Shown one piece after another: positions 17,736-26,973 of a DNA stretch of 64,000 bases (positions within the stretch are counted from its first letter, which is position 1; every line of letters begins with the position of its first letter). The position numbers and the translations under genes are program-made. The notes under the pieces are model-generated. The model did not search any database. It was not told where the DNA came from and saw only the letters and a list, made by a program, of their open reading frames with translations. This stretch comes from an uncultured Sutterella sp. (GTDB lineage Bacteria > Pseudomonadota > Gammaproteobacteria > Burkholderiales > Burkholderiaceae_F). The DNA is taken from the NCBI GenBank assembly GCA_905212345.1, contig CAJMEC010000002.1, positions 40,022-104,021 of the forward strand, read 5' to 3'.

Positions 17736-18221
17736 GTGAATGAATTGGATTGGGCAATCATTATCGTGTTGGTTCTCTCCACGGTGGTTGGGGTGACACG
17801 GGGTGTTGTGCGTGAAATTTTATCGATTGTAGGCTGGGTGATCGGGATTGTTTTTGCGATTCGATTCTCGCCGGAATTGGCTGGACTCATTCCGCTTGAA
17901 AGCTTAGGTCCGGCCATCCGAACAATTATCGCGGCAGTCTTAATCTGCGTGGCTTGTGTCTTTGCCATCGGACTTTTGGGAACGATTTTGCGAAAGATGC
18001 TTGAAGTGGCCCGTATTAGCGCAGAGGATCGCGTGTTGGGAAGTGTGTTCGGATTTTTGCGCGGTGTGGTTTTCGTCTGTGCGGTGGTGTTTTTGGCAGG
18101 CATGACGAGCGCAACATCCACTCAAATGTGGAGACACTCTGTTTGTATTCCTTTGGCTGAAAATGTGATTGACTGGATGATGCCGATGATGCCGGATTCC
18201 ATCGCCAAGCTTCGCAAGTAA
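17736..18221 (+). CDS. cvpA: Colicin V production family membrane protein CvpA
   Basis: A 161-residue inner-membrane protein with four hydrophobic helices and the family start ELDWAIIIVLVLSTVVGVTRGVVREI. CvpA is needed for colicin V export in E. coli and is linked to envelope stress resistance; its molecular role is not settled. It starts with GTG, with AAGGA 9 bases before, and lies 50 bases before purF as in most relatives. Confidence 0.92.
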   Translation: MNELDWAIIIVLVLSTVVGVTRGVVREILSIVGWVIGIVFAIRFSPELAGLIPLESLGPAIRTIIAAVLICVACVFAIGLLGTILRKMLEVARISAEDRVLGSVFGFLRGVVFVCAVVFLAGMTSATSTQMWRHSVCIPLAENVIDWMMPMMPDSIAKLRK

Positions 18222-18271
18222 AGCTATTGAGAGGGGACAGTTTTTAAATTTTTAACCGATGAGGCTATCAA

Positions 18272-19765
18272 ATGTGTGGGATTGTAGGTCTTTTTTCTCA
18301 TGAGCCGGTTAACCAACGGCTTTATGACTCGTTGCTTTTGTTGCAACATCGCGGTCAGGATGCGGCTGGCATTGCCACGCTCGATGGATTGACTTTTCAC
18401 ATTCATAAGGCAATGGGCTTGGTGCGGGATGTCTTTAGAACCCGCAACATGCGTGATTTGTTAGGCAACAGCGGTTTGGGGCAGGTTCGCTATCCCACGC
18501 AGGGCAATGCCGACAGCAACGAAGAAAGCCAACCGTTTTATGTCAACGCCCCTTACGGCATCATGTTTGTGCACAACGGCAACCTTACCAATGCCGAAGC
18601 CCTCAAGCAAGAGCTCTACGACTCTGACCGCCGTCATATCAATACCACGAGTGATTCGGAAGTGTTGCTCAATGTTTTGGCTGATGAATTATCCCGCCTG
18701 ACGCTTAACAGCAAAATTTCCCCCGAAATCGTTTTTGAAGCCGTTAAAGGTGTTCATAAACGCGTTAAAGGTTCATACGCTTGTATCGCTTTGATTGCCG
18801 GTAAAGGGATGCTCGCTTTCCGCGATCCCTTCGGTATCCGTCCGCTTTGCTATGGTACAAAAGAAACGCCAGCGGGTAGGGATGTCATTTTCGCTTCTGA
18901 GTCTGACGTTCTCGAAGCTCAGGAATACGAAACGCTTCAAAACGTAGCGCCGGGTGAAGCCATTTGGGTTGACATGAAGGGGGATATCCATCAGGCTCAA
19001 TGCGCCGAACACGCCCAGCTAGTTCCCTGCGCATTCGAATACGTCTATCTCGCCCGTCCCGATAGCGTCATCGACGGTATCTCGGTTTACGGTGCCCGTT
19101 TGCGTTTGGGTGAATACTTGGCGCACGAAGTGGCTCGCAGAATTCCTGTGGATGAAATTGACGTAGTAATGCCGATTCCGGATAGCTCGCGCCCTGCAGC
19201 TCAGCAACTTGCCCAACGCTTGCGCTTGCCTTATCGCGAAGGTTTCATTAAAAACCGCTACGTAGGTCGTACCTTCATCATGCCGGGTCAAGCTATTCGT
19301 AAAAAGACTGTTCGTCAAAAATTAAATGCCATGGCCGTGGAATTTAAAGACAAGAACGTGCTCCTGGTGGATGACTCCATCGTTCGCGGTACGACAATGC
19401 ACGAAATTGTTCGCATGACAAAACAAGCCGGTGCGAAGAAAGTGTTTGTGGCCAGTGCCGCACCTCGCGTCTGCTTCCCGAATGTTTACGGTATTGATAT
19501 GCCGACTCGCTCAGAACTCATTTGTGGAGATGGCAAGACCGATGATGAAGTCTGCAAGATTCTTGAAGCCGATGCAGTCGTTTACCAACGCTTGGAAGAC
19601 TTAAAGTCAGCCCTTCATGATATGAACCCCTCTATCGAGCGCTTTGAATGCTCGTGCTTTGACGGTGAATACATTACGGGCGACATTACGGAAGAGTATT
19701 TGGCCAAACTTGAAGCGCAGGCAAAGGCAGCTAAAGCTCAACCGAAAAAAGTTGATGAAGACTGA
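18272..19765 (+). CDS. purF: Amidophosphoribosyltransferase
   Basis: A 497-residue enzyme for the first committed step of purine synthesis (PRPP plus glutamine to phosphoribosylamine). The N-terminal nucleophile Cys2 is in MCGIVGLF. The class II glutamine amidotransferase half has HRGQDAAGI and HNGNLTN. The C-terminal phosphoribosyltransferase half has the PRPP loop VLLVDDSIVRGTT. Length is normal. It ends the accD-purF series and is followed by a strong terminator. Confidence 0.97.
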   Translation: MCGIVGLFSHEPVNQRLYDSLLLLQHRGQDAAGIATLDGLTFHIHKAMGLVRDVFRTRNMRDLLGNSGLGQVRYPTQGNADSNEESQPFYVNAPYGIMFVHNGNLTNAEALKQELYDSDRRHINTTSDSEVLLNVLADELSRLTLNSKISPEIVFEAVKGVHKRVKGSYACIALIAGKGMLAFRDPFGIRPLCYGTKETPAGRDVIFASESDVLEAQEYETLQNVAPGEAIWVDMKGDIHQAQCAEHAQLVPCAFEYVYLARPDSVIDGISVYGARLRLGEYLAHEVARRIPVDEIDVVMPIPDSSRPAAQQLAQRLRLPYREGFIKNRYVGRTFIMPGQAIRKKTVRQKLNAMAVEFKDKNVLLVDDSIVRGTTMHEIVRMTKQAGAKKVFVASAAPRVCFPNVYGIDMPTRSELICGDGKTDDEVCKILEADAVVYQRLEDLKSALHDMNPSIERFECSCFDGEYITGDITEEYLAKLEAQAKAAKAQPKKVDED

Positions 19766-19796
19766 TTGAATTAGTTGATATGTGATCTTTGAATCG

Positions 19797-19826
19797 GAGG
19801 AGCTCTTATGGGAGCTCCTCATTTTG
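19797..19826 (+). terminator. Rho-independent terminator after purF
   Basis: GAGGAGCT (19797-19804) pairs with AGCTCCTC (19813-19820), followed by ATTTTG. It marks the end of the housekeeping block; base composition becomes markedly AT-rich directly after it. Confidence 0.75.
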
Positions 19827-19866
19827 TAGAATAGTGCATTGTCAAAAACATAATTGAGACTTAAAA

Positions 19867-20811
19867 ATGAACATTGCAGTATTAATCCCTTGCTATAACG
19901 AAGGTATAACTATTGAAAAAGTTATAAACGATTTTCGGAATGTTTTGCCTAATGCTGATATATATGTTTATGACAACAATTCGGTTGACGATACTGCCGA
20001 TAAGGTAAGGAGTGCTCAGGGTGGGGCAATTCTTTGTCATGAATATAAGCAAGGTAAGGGTAATGTAATCAGGACAATGTTTAGAGATATTGAAGCTGAT
20101 GTTTATTTATTAGTTGATGGGGATGATACTTATCCAGCAGAATCGGCAAAACTGATGTGTGAACAAGTACTTAGTGGACGAGCGGATATGTGTATCGGTG
20201 ATAGACTTTCGTCTACTTATTTTCAGGAAAATAAAAGACCTTTTCATAACTTTGGAAACAGAGTTGTTCGATTTTTTATAAATTTCTTTTGGAAACCCAA
20301 AGAACCAATTTTTGATGTAATGACTGGCTATAGGGCTTTTAGTCCGTTATTTGTGAAATCTTTCCCAGTCCTGTCTCAAGGTTTTGAAATTGAAACTGAA
20401 ATGACAATTCATGCTCTAGATAAGAACATGACGGTAGTCAACTTGCCAGTTCAATACCGTGATAGGCCGAAGGATAGTGTCAGTAAATTAAATACATTTT
20501 CTGACGGTATCAAGGTAATTTTTACTATTTTTATGCTTTTTAAAAATTACAAGCCACTTTTGTTTTTTACATTGTTATCTTTATTCCTTGCATCGATAGG
20601 TCTCATAGTTTTTGTTCCGATCTTTTTAAATTTTTTAGAGACTGGTTTGGTTCCCAAAATACCCTCATTGATAGTTAGCTTACTTTTGTTGTTATCTTCA
20701 TTTTTGTCCTTTATGAGTGGGGTAATTCTTGATACTGTCGTGAAAAGTGAACGTCAAAATGCGGAAATTCAAATGAATATCGTCAAGCTGTTACTATCTT
20801 CCAAAAAATGA
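19867..20811 (+). CDS. GtrB/DPM1-like family 2 glycosyltransferase
   Basis: A 314-residue enzyme with an N-terminal GT-A domain (IAVLIPCYNEGITIEKVI, then VDGDDTYPAE as the DXD-type metal site) and two C-terminal transmembrane helices (about 235-255 and 265-290). This layout is that of polyprenyl-phosphate sugar transferases such as GtrB and ArnC, which load glucose or another sugar onto undecaprenyl phosphate at the inner membrane. The next gene codes for a polytopic membrane protein, as expected for the acceptor transferase of such a pair. The sugar is unknown. It is AT-rich compared with purF, a sign of transfer. Confidence 0.8.
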   Translation: MNIAVLIPCYNEGITIEKVINDFRNVLPNADIYVYDNNSVDDTADKVRSAQGGAILCHEYKQGKGNVIRTMFRDIEADVYLLVDGDDTYPAESAKLMCEQVLSGRADMCIGDRLSSTYFQENKRPFHNFGNRVVRFFINFFWKPKEPIFDVMTGYRAFSPLFVKSFPVLSQGFEIETEMTIHALDKNMTVVNLPVQYRDRPKDSVSKLNTFSDGIKVIFTIFMLFKNYKPLLFFTLLSLFLASIGLIVFVPIFLNFLETGLVPKIPSLIVSLLLLLSSFLSFMSGVILDTVVKSERQNAEIQMNIVKLLLSSKK

Positions 20812-20855
20812 CGCACATTATTCAATATGCTTAATTCATTCAGTATGAGGAAATA

Positions 20856-22091
20856 ATGACTAATTATTTTCAATTACAGGAAAATACAATCAGAGGTTTC
20901 ATAGGTTCTGTTTGGGTTCGCATCCCATTATTGCGGTTATGTACTTATGTTTTCTTCCTGGGCTTAACGTTTGCATTTTTACTGTTCTTGGTTCATCTTA
21001 TTGATACGACAACTTTGCAGACCAATTTACAAGAATCATTAAGAATTCTTTCGCAGGAAGGGGATTATCCAGATGCAATTAATGGAATGGGGTTCACTCA
21101 ACTTGATAACTTTACTGACAAGCTGATATATGAATTTAGTGCTTTGCACTTACACGCTTCTGCCATGGAGGCTGTGATTGCACCTGACTATTTTCGTTAT
21201 TGGCATGGATACTCTGTCTATGTAACCCCATTGCTCGCCTGTTTTGAGATCACACAAATTCGTGTGATTTGTTTCGTATTTTTTGCTGTTTTTGTTATTT
21301 ATAGCTGTTATATCTTTTATGAAAATTTTGGATTATTGGCCTCAATAATTTTATTTATATCGTTAAATTTCCCCCTTAACCCATTGGTTAGACCGTGGTG
21401 TTTGCAATTCATGAGTGCGCCAGTAGCTATTTTTATTGGCTTTATATGTTTAAATTATCTGAGAAAAAAGCATAGTTCATTAATTCCATGGGCTTTTTTT
21501 ATTCAGGGTTCAATCTTTGCATTTATTGATTTTTTAACGACCCCAATGGAGTGCTTGGGTTATTTGTTGATATTTCAGTATTTACTGATAAACAAAGAAA
21601 CGTTAAACAACCAAATCAGGGTTTTGTTGCTTTCGATTATCTTCTGGTGTGTGGGTTACTTTGGTACCTGGTCTTTTAAATGGTTTTTGTCAATTCTTTA
21701 TTTAGGACCAGAAGCAATGGATACAATTGTCAGTCAGATTATCTATCGGCTAAATGGTCAGAGAGGAGAGATAGACGGACTTGCCCTCGGTTTTTTAAGT
21801 GTGGCTAAAAATTGGAAGTTCTATTGGTTGCATAGCAAAGGGATGTCGATTGTTGTAGCTTTTTTAGCATCAATTGGAATTCTGAAATTACTTTGGCAAA
21901 ACAGAGAACGATATGTTTTATGGTTGATTCCAATATTAATTTCGCTCATACCCATCGCATGGTTCTTTGTAATTGCTAATCACTCCTATGTTCATGCTTT
22001 CTTTACAAACAGATCACTGGGTGTTTCTGTATGTGCTGTTTTAGTTGCCTGGATGGTATGTCAAAAAAGAGTATTCTTAGGTAGAGCGTAA
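20856..22091 (+). CDS. Polytopic membrane protein, possible GT-C/GtrC-like transferase
   Basis: A 411-residue protein with about ten hydrophobic helices and a large loop after the first helix (about residues 55-105, rich in acidic residues). I do not recognise a family motif with certainty. Position 44 bases after a GtrB-like gene suggests it uses the lipid-linked sugar made by that enzyme to decorate lipopolysaccharide or another surface glycan, as serotype-specific GtrC proteins do. That role is inferred from context only. AT-rich composition matches the preceding gene. Confidence 0.6.
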   Translation: MTNYFQLQENTIRGFIGSVWVRIPLLRLCTYVFFLGLTFAFLLFLVHLIDTTTLQTNLQESLRILSQEGDYPDAINGMGFTQLDNFTDKLIYEFSALHLHASAMEAVIAPDYFRYWHGYSVYVTPLLACFEITQIRVICFVFFAVFVIYSCYIFYENFGLLASIILFISLNFPLNPLVRPWCLQFMSAPVAIFIGFICLNYLRKKHSSLIPWAFFIQGSIFAFIDFLTTPMECLGYLLIFQYLLINKETLNNQIRVLLLSIIFWCVGYFGTWSFKWFLSILYLGPEAMDTIVSQIIYRLNGQRGEIDGLALGFLSVAKNWKFYWLHSKGMSIVVAFLASIGILKLLWQNRERYVLWLIPILISLIPIAWFFVIANHSYVHAFFTNRSLGVSVCAVLVAWMVCQKRVFLGRA

Positions 22092-22233
22092 AGTTTATGC
22101 GCCTATCTGTTGGATCAAACTTCTCTGATTAGTTAAAAATTTGGTTGAAGAAGTTATAGATGAACTTCGAACAACGAGACATTTGAACGTATAAAAAATC
22201 CAAAAAACGTTACAGCAGATAATAAGGTGCTAG

Positions 22234-22794
22234 TTATCGAACGATATCTTCCCGTTCTAATACCTTAAAAACAGTTAGTGCCATGATCTTTAAATCAAAC
22301 CAAACGGATTGTTTATGAAGGTATTCTGTATCCAAAGCCACCTTTTCTTCATCTGTGATTGTTGTTCTGCCATTAATTTGAGCCCAGCCTGAAATACCGG
22401 GTTTTAATCGATCTACACCGGTAGCCTTTCTCATTTCCAGAACTGAAGTCACAATAGGCAGAACCGGACGGGGACCTATTAAAGACATGTCGCCTTTCAA
22501 GACGCACCATAATTGGGGAAGTTCATCCAAACTTGTTTTTCTGATAAAAGCACCAACCTTTGTGATATAGCTTTGAGTTTCTGGATTCTTTTCAGCTTCG
22601 CAGACTGGAGCGCCGACATCCATGGATCGGAATTTGGGCATTTGAAAGGGTTTCCCGTATTGCCCGACACGAGTGGACCAATAAACAACAGGCCCTGGAG
22701 AATCAAGCTTAATGGCAATGGCGACAAAAATGGATAAGAGAATAGCTAAAGGTGCAATCAATAAAACAATGACAATGTCGAGCAGGCGCTTCAT
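22234..22794 (-). CDS. Initiating sugar-phosphate transferase (WcaJ/PglC type)
   Basis: A 186-residue monotopic phosphoglycosyl transferase. It has an N-terminal re-entrant hydrophobic segment (KRLLDIVIVLLIAPLAILLS), then GPVVYWSTRVGQYGKPF, KFRSM, RKTSLDELPQLWCVLKGDM and SLIGPRPVLP, with the catalytic Asp-Glu dyad in SLDELPQ. Such enzymes move a sugar phosphate from a UDP-sugar to undecaprenyl phosphate and start capsule, O-antigen or glycoprotein glycan synthesis. The short form without the N-terminal WcaJ domain resembles PglC/WeeH. It stands alone on the minus strand, away from the larger glycan block at 58.8 kb. Confidence 0.88.
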   Translation of the reverse strand: MKRLLDIVIVLLIAPLAILLSIFVAIAIKLDSPGPVVYWSTRVGQYGKPFQMPKFRSMDVGAPVCEAEKNPETQSYITKVGAFIRKTSLDELPQLWCVLKGDMSLIGPRPVLPIVTSVLEMRKATGVDRLKPGISGWAQINGRTTITDEEKVALDTEYLHKQSVWFDLKIMALTVFKVLEREDIVR

Positions 22795-22886
22795 TTGCGA
22801 ATTAATAAATAAAACAACTTGGCTCTAAATTCTAAAGTAAAGATAGCGGCTTTTCGAGAGTAGGCTGGTAAGATAACCGAAATCTA

Positions 22887-22980
22887 TTCGATATATCGAA
22901 CGAAAATGAGAAAAATGGAGATTTTGTTCGGTATATCGAACAAATCAAGCGAAAAATACTATTTTGTTCGATATAGATTG
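22887..22980. repeat. Three palindromic sites with exact 40-bp period
   Basis: Sites begin at 22887 (TTCGATATATCGAA, perfect 14-bp palindrome), 22927 (TTCGGTATATCGAA, one mismatch, flanked by G and C) and 22967 (TTCGATATAGATTG, right half degenerate). Start-to-start distance is 40 bp both times, and the spacers share GAAAAAT and ATTTTG. This looks like a multi-operator for a dimeric repressor or activator upstream of the deacetylase-family gene at 23033. The last site runs into TTGACG, a possible -35 element. Confidence 0.7.
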
Positions 22981-23032
22981 ACGAATTACTTGTGGGTAGC
23001 GGTTAAAATCAAAGAAAAAACAAGGATTATTT

Positions 23033-23965
23033 GTGTCAACAGGTCTATTTACCCACGAATCGTGTTATCGCCACATCACAGGATTCTCAAGTCCGGATTC
23101 GCCTGATCGAATTCGAGCGATAGAAGAGCGGTTGGTTGCTTCAGGATTGGAAAGTGCTTTTTGTCGGAAACAGACGGAGCGTCAGGCTTCTTTAGGGGAT
23201 CTTTTGCGTGCTCATGATCAACAATACGTTGATTATGTTCGCTCTTTGATTCCCGAAAAAGAAGATGAATTGGTTCATATCAGTGAAGATACGATTGTTA
23301 GCCGTGATTCGTGGACGGCCGCACTAGAAAGTGCGGGTTGTGTGCTTGAGGCAATTGACGAAGTCCTCTCTGGCAAACTCACCAATGCGTTTTGTTGCGT
23401 GCGCCCACCGGGCCACCATGCTCATCGAGATAAAGCGGAAGGTTTTTGTATTTTCAACAATGTGGCAATTGCGGCGTTATATGCAAGAGATGTTCTAGGC
23501 ATTAAACGAATAGCGGTCTTAGATATTGATGCGCATCACGGCGACGGGACCGAGGATATTCTGGCAGGGCTCGAGGGTATTCATTTCTTCTCTTTTTTTG
23601 AAAAAGAGATTTTCCCGTATCCTAAGCTCGAGAGTTTGGCGCCTAATATCCATAAGTTCGCCCTTGCTGCCGGTGACAGAGGGGAGGCGGCTTGTGAGGT
23701 GATTCGTTCCAAGTGGGAGCCTTTAATTCGCGAGTGTCAACCTCAGCTCATCTTGATATCGGCAGGTTTTGACGCTCATATGGCCGATATCATGTCGGGA
23801 TTGGATTTTTCTGATTTGGACTATGCCCATATCACACGAATTATTGACGATATTGCGCGTAGTGTTTGTGATGAAAAAATTGTTAGTGTGCTCGAAGGCG
23901 GTTATGAACCCCGGAGTCTCTCAAGAGCTGTTATTGCCCACATCAGAACATTAGCCCATGTGTAA
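23033..23965 (+). CDS. Histone deacetylase/acetylpolyamine amidohydrolase family protein
   Basis: A 310-residue zinc hydrolase of the arginase/deacetylase fold. Signature segments are RPPGHHAHRDKAEGFCIFNN (His-His pair), VLDIDAHHGDGTEDIL (zinc Asp and His), ISAGFDAHMAD (third zinc ligand) and LEGGY (catalytic Tyr region). Bacterial members remove acetyl groups from polyamines, acetoin-related or unknown amides; the substrate is not known here. The GTG start is supported by AAGGA upstream. It is followed after 11 bases by an MFS gene, probably in one operon. Three phased palindromes lie upstream and may control it. Confidence 0.9.
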   Translation: MSTGLFTHESCYRHITGFSSPDSPDRIRAIEERLVASGLESAFCRKQTERQASLGDLLRAHDQQYVDYVRSLIPEKEDELVHISEDTIVSRDSWTAALESAGCVLEAIDEVLSGKLTNAFCCVRPPGHHAHRDKAEGFCIFNNVAIAALYARDVLGIKRIAVLDIDAHHGDGTEDILAGLEGIHFFSFFEKEIFPYPKLESLAPNIHKFALAAGDRGEAACEVIRSKWEPLIRECQPQLILISAGFDAHMADIMSGLDFSDLDYAHITRIIDDIARSVCDEKIVSVLEGGYEPRSLSRAVIAHIRTLAHV

Positions 23966-23976
23966 AGGATTCAAGA

Positions 23977-25266
23977 GTGTCGCTATTTTCACTTAAGCAT
24001 TTAAAAGAAGGCGTTTCAGGTCGTGAGGTAGTCTCATGGGCGGCCTTTGATTTCGCTAATTCTGGCTATACAACCGTTGTTCTCACAGCGGTTTTTAATG
24101 CTTATTTTGTCGGTGTTATTTGTGAAGAGGCATCTTGGGCGACACTTCTTTGGACAACGGTAATCGCGGCAAGCAATATTTTGGCTATCGTTTCCATGCC
24201 TCTTATCGGTGCGGCCAGTGACCTTAAGGCCAATAAAAAGTTTTGGACAGTGCTGATGAGTTTGATTTGTATCGCAGGCACCGTCGGTTTGGCTTTTACC
24301 GGAACCGGCACCATTGTTTGGGCTGTTCTTATGGTCATTGTCAGCAATTTCGCTTACAACGTCGGAGAAACTCTTAATTCCGCATTCTTACCTGAAATCG
24401 CGGATGATCGATCCATTGGGAAAGTCTCCGGTTGGGGATGGAGCTTTGGCTATTGCGGCGGTCTTTTGACTTTGGGGTTAAGTCTGGCTGTCGTTTTGGC
24501 TATGCAGTCAAAGGGATTGACGGCAGAGGATTATGTTCCCTACACCATGCTGATCACGGCGCTTATCTTTTTTATCGCGGCCCTGCCTCTTGCTTTATGG
24601 CTAAAGGAAAGAGCCGTGCCCAGAACCCAATCATCATTTTGGTCTTTGGTTAAAGAATCACAAGCCAGTCTTATTAAAACATTCAAAAGCTTGCCCGCTC
24701 ACCGCAATTTTGCCTGGTTAGTCGCAAGCGGTCTGTTTTTCCAGGGTGGAATCGCCGTTGTAGTGACACTGGCAGCGGTCTACGCCGACCAAGCCATGGG
24801 GTTTACACCGGACGAAACGATTCTCCTTGTGTTGCTCGTCAACATCACAGCGGCAATCGGAGCCTTTGCTTTTGGCTATGTGGAGGATCGTATTGGTCAC
24901 AAAAATGCCTTGATCGTGACGCTTTTTATTTGGATAGCCATGGTGGGAGTGGCTTATTTTGCTCAAACTAAAGCGCTTTTTTGGGTGGCGGCAAACTTGG
25001 CCGGTATTGCAATGGGATCAAGCCAATCAGCGGGTCGCGCTTTGGTTGGTGTTCTTGCGCCTGAAAAAGACCGAGCGGCATTTTATTCATTTTGGAATAT
25101 GGCGCTGTGGGTAGCCAATATCATTGGCCCGATGACTTATGGACTAATCACTTGGGTGACAGGCAACGATCAACGCTTGGCTCTTTTATGTACGGGGATG
25201 TTCTTTGTTGTGGGTTTGATTTTTCTGCTTCCGATGAAGTTATCAAAAACGAAAGAATTTTTTTAG
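23977..25266 (+). CDS. UMF1/Atg22-type MFS transporter
   Basis: A 429-residue inner-membrane protein with 12 predicted helices. The N-terminal SWAAFDFANSGYTTVVLTA segment and the loop SDLKANKKFW are typical of the UMF1 (Atg22-like) branch of the major facilitator superfamily. Substrates of this branch are mostly unknown; some fungal members export amino acids from the vacuole. GTG start, 11 bases after the deacetylase-family gene. The pairing suggests export or import of the compound that enzyme acts on, which is inference. Confidence 0.85.
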   Translation: MSLFSLKHLKEGVSGREVVSWAAFDFANSGYTTVVLTAVFNAYFVGVICEEASWATLLWTTVIAASNILAIVSMPLIGAASDLKANKKFWTVLMSLICIAGTVGLAFTGTGTIVWAVLMVIVSNFAYNVGETLNSAFLPEIADDRSIGKVSGWGWSFGYCGGLLTLGLSLAVVLAMQSKGLTAEDYVPYTMLITALIFFIAALPLALWLKERAVPRTQSSFWSLVKESQASLIKTFKSLPAHRNFAWLVASGLFFQGGIAVVVTLAAVYADQAMGFTPDETILLVLLVNITAAIGAFAFGYVEDRIGHKNALIVTLFIWIAMVGVAYFAQTKALFWVAANLAGIAMGSSQSAGRALVGVLAPEKDRAAFYSFWNMALWVANIIGPMTYGLITWVTGNDQRLALLCTGMFFVVGLIFLLPMKLSKTKEFF

Positions 25267-25314
25267 AAAATCTGAAAAATATTTTTAGAAAATATATTCA
25301 GAAATTTAAAGAAA

Positions 25315-26525
25315 ATGAAATATCTACACAGAACAATAGAAAACGTTTTACCTAAACAGTCTGCTTTTTATAAAGGTGTAATGCTTTCAGGCATGCGCCA
25401 AGTGGGTAAAGGTACATTGCTCAAACAAATTGGTGAGCAGAGACGTTACTTGACACTTAATAATTCTCGTCTCTTAAGAATGGCCAAAGAAGCACCGGAA
25501 GAGTTTTTAGTCCTTAATCCTCCTCCTGTTACCATTGAAGAAGTGCAGTGGGCACGGAGCTTTTTCCGGCATTAAAGGCTGCGTTTGATGAAACCGAAGA
25601 CAGAGGATTGGTCTGGTTATCAGGATCGCAACGTCTGTCATTTTGGTCTCAGGTGGCAGATAAACTGCCTGGCCGAATGGCATCCTTTGACTTGATGCCC
25701 TTTTCTATCTATGAGAGACAAGGTTTAGGCTTGTCTCAAAAACCCTATATCCCGAGTTTAAATCTGCCAAGGTTGCTAAAACCAAAGACTGTTTCTGAGA
25801 CATGGGACATTATTTTTCAGGGAGCCTGGCCTGATGTTTTACGGGCGGACAACGATAACCGAGAAATCTTTTATGACCAACTCATTAACCTTTATATAGC
25901 TAACGATGTTGTCCAACTCAATAGCATTGAAAAACGGCTGGAATTCCAAAAGTTTTTGGCAGTGTTAGCAAATCGTTCAGGACAAGAACTCAATTATTCA
26001 GATCTATCGAAGGATTGCGGCATCAATTTGCCTACAGTAAAGGCCTGGTTATCCATCGTTGAAGCGAGTGGTCTGGTTTTCTTGTTGCCGCCTTTTTACG
26101 AAAACATCGAAAAACGTCTGGTTAAATCCCCAAAAATCTATTTTGTTGATACCGGATTGGTCTGTTTCTTGCTTGACATTCAGTCATCTGAAGAATTGTC
26201 CCGTTACTATAACCGTGGTGCAATTTTTGAGACATTTGTCATATCGGAAATACTAAAAAGTTGGGTACATAACGCGAAGAGCCCCTCTTTTTATTTTTAT
26301 CGCGACTTTGAAAAGGCTGAAGTCGATCTATTGATCCATGATTCGGGTGTTTATTATCCAATCGAGATAAAAAGTTCAGTCACTGTTTCATCTAAGAAAC
26401 TAACAGGTCTTGAGGCGTTCAAGAAAAATGTTAAAAATTCTGCTATGGCTTCTGTCATTTCAATGACGCCGGAACCCTATGTGATGGAAGGGCAGGTCGT
26501 CAATCATTCCATTTGGGATATTTGA
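25315..26525 (+). pseudogene. DUF4143-type AAA ATPase, frameshifted and with altered P-loop
   Basis: Two overlapping ORFs (25315-25575 and 25548-26525, the second in the -1 frame) together give one AAA/DUF4143 ATPase of about 400 residues. The first part has a P-loop region GMRQVGKGTLLKQ in which the Ser/Thr after the lysine is Gly, and VTIEEVQWA as Walker B. The second continues ELFPALKAAFDE, LSGSQ (sensor), then the DUF4143 nuclease-like C-terminus with KAEVDLLI and YPIEIKSS. The frame breaks exactly between VQWA and ELFPAL. Members are widespread in gut anaerobes and of unknown function. Loss of the P-loop Thr plus the shift points to a decayed gene, though the shift alone could be an assembly error. 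Confidence 0.85.
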
Positions 26526-26561
26526 AATCAGCCAATTACGTAAGTTATTTAAGAAAAAATG

Positions 26562-26591
26562 ACTGGTGAGTCTTATCTTTGACTCACCAGT
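26562..26591 (-). terminator. Rho-independent terminator reading leftward
   Basis: ACTGGTGAGTC (26562-26572) pairs with GACTCACCAGT (26581-26591), 11 bp perfect, 8-base loop. On the minus strand it is followed by CATTTTTTCTT, a strong U-tract. It sits right behind the stop of the DcuC-like remnant. Confidence 0.8.
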
Positions 26592-26600
26592 TCAATGTCT

Positions 26601-26735
26601 CTAAACAATGGTTAGTGCAAGGGCAATCAAAGCAATCAGGCTGGGAACGAAAGTTCGTTTTGATACTTCTAACGGATTGACCATTGCGATGCCGGAAACG
26701 ACAACCATGGCGCCTGAAATAGGTGATGCAGTGCG
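26601..26735 (-). pseudogene. C-terminal remnant of a DcuC-like dicarboxylate transporter
   Basis: The last 45 codons of a minus-strand ORF read SPISGAMVVVSGIAMVNPLE, then VSKRTFVPSLIALIALAL. This matches the style of the C-terminal end of DcuC-family C4-dicarboxylate or related ion transporters (SPI(S/A)G, NP...KRT, final helix). Upstream codons are low-complexity and do not continue the family, so only the tail survives. It still ends at its own strong terminator. The family call rests on a short match. Confidence 0.5.
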
Positions 26736-26924
26736 ATGTTGAAAACGCTTAATAAAAAATTTTTGCTTTGCTAAAAAACGGTCATCAGATCTCACACAAA
26801 CTCGCAGTCTGGTGGCTACTATTGAAAATAGATGATCAAGGGAAAATGGGGAAAATAAACAGCTTGAGGGGATATTGAGCGAGAAGTTTAACTTAAATTT
26901 AACAGATGCTCTCATGAATGAATC

Positions 26925-26951
26925 GGTATGCCCTTAAACCTAGGGCATACC
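26925..26951 (-). terminator. Hairpin behind the M20 amidohydrolase gene
   Basis: GGTATGCCC (26925-26933) pairs with GGGCATACC (26943-26951) around a 9-base loop. The minus-strand tail (GATTCATTC) is a poor U-tract, so it may be a weak terminator or 3' stabiliser of the yjiH-yjiG-M20 message. Confidence 0.5.
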
Positions 26952-26973
26952 TTCAAAATTAACAATTAAAGCA

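Noticed and set aside
22887..22980. CRISPR-like repeat array
   Set aside because: Only three units, the conserved part is 14 bp and palindromic, spacers are themselves similar, and no cas genes are near.
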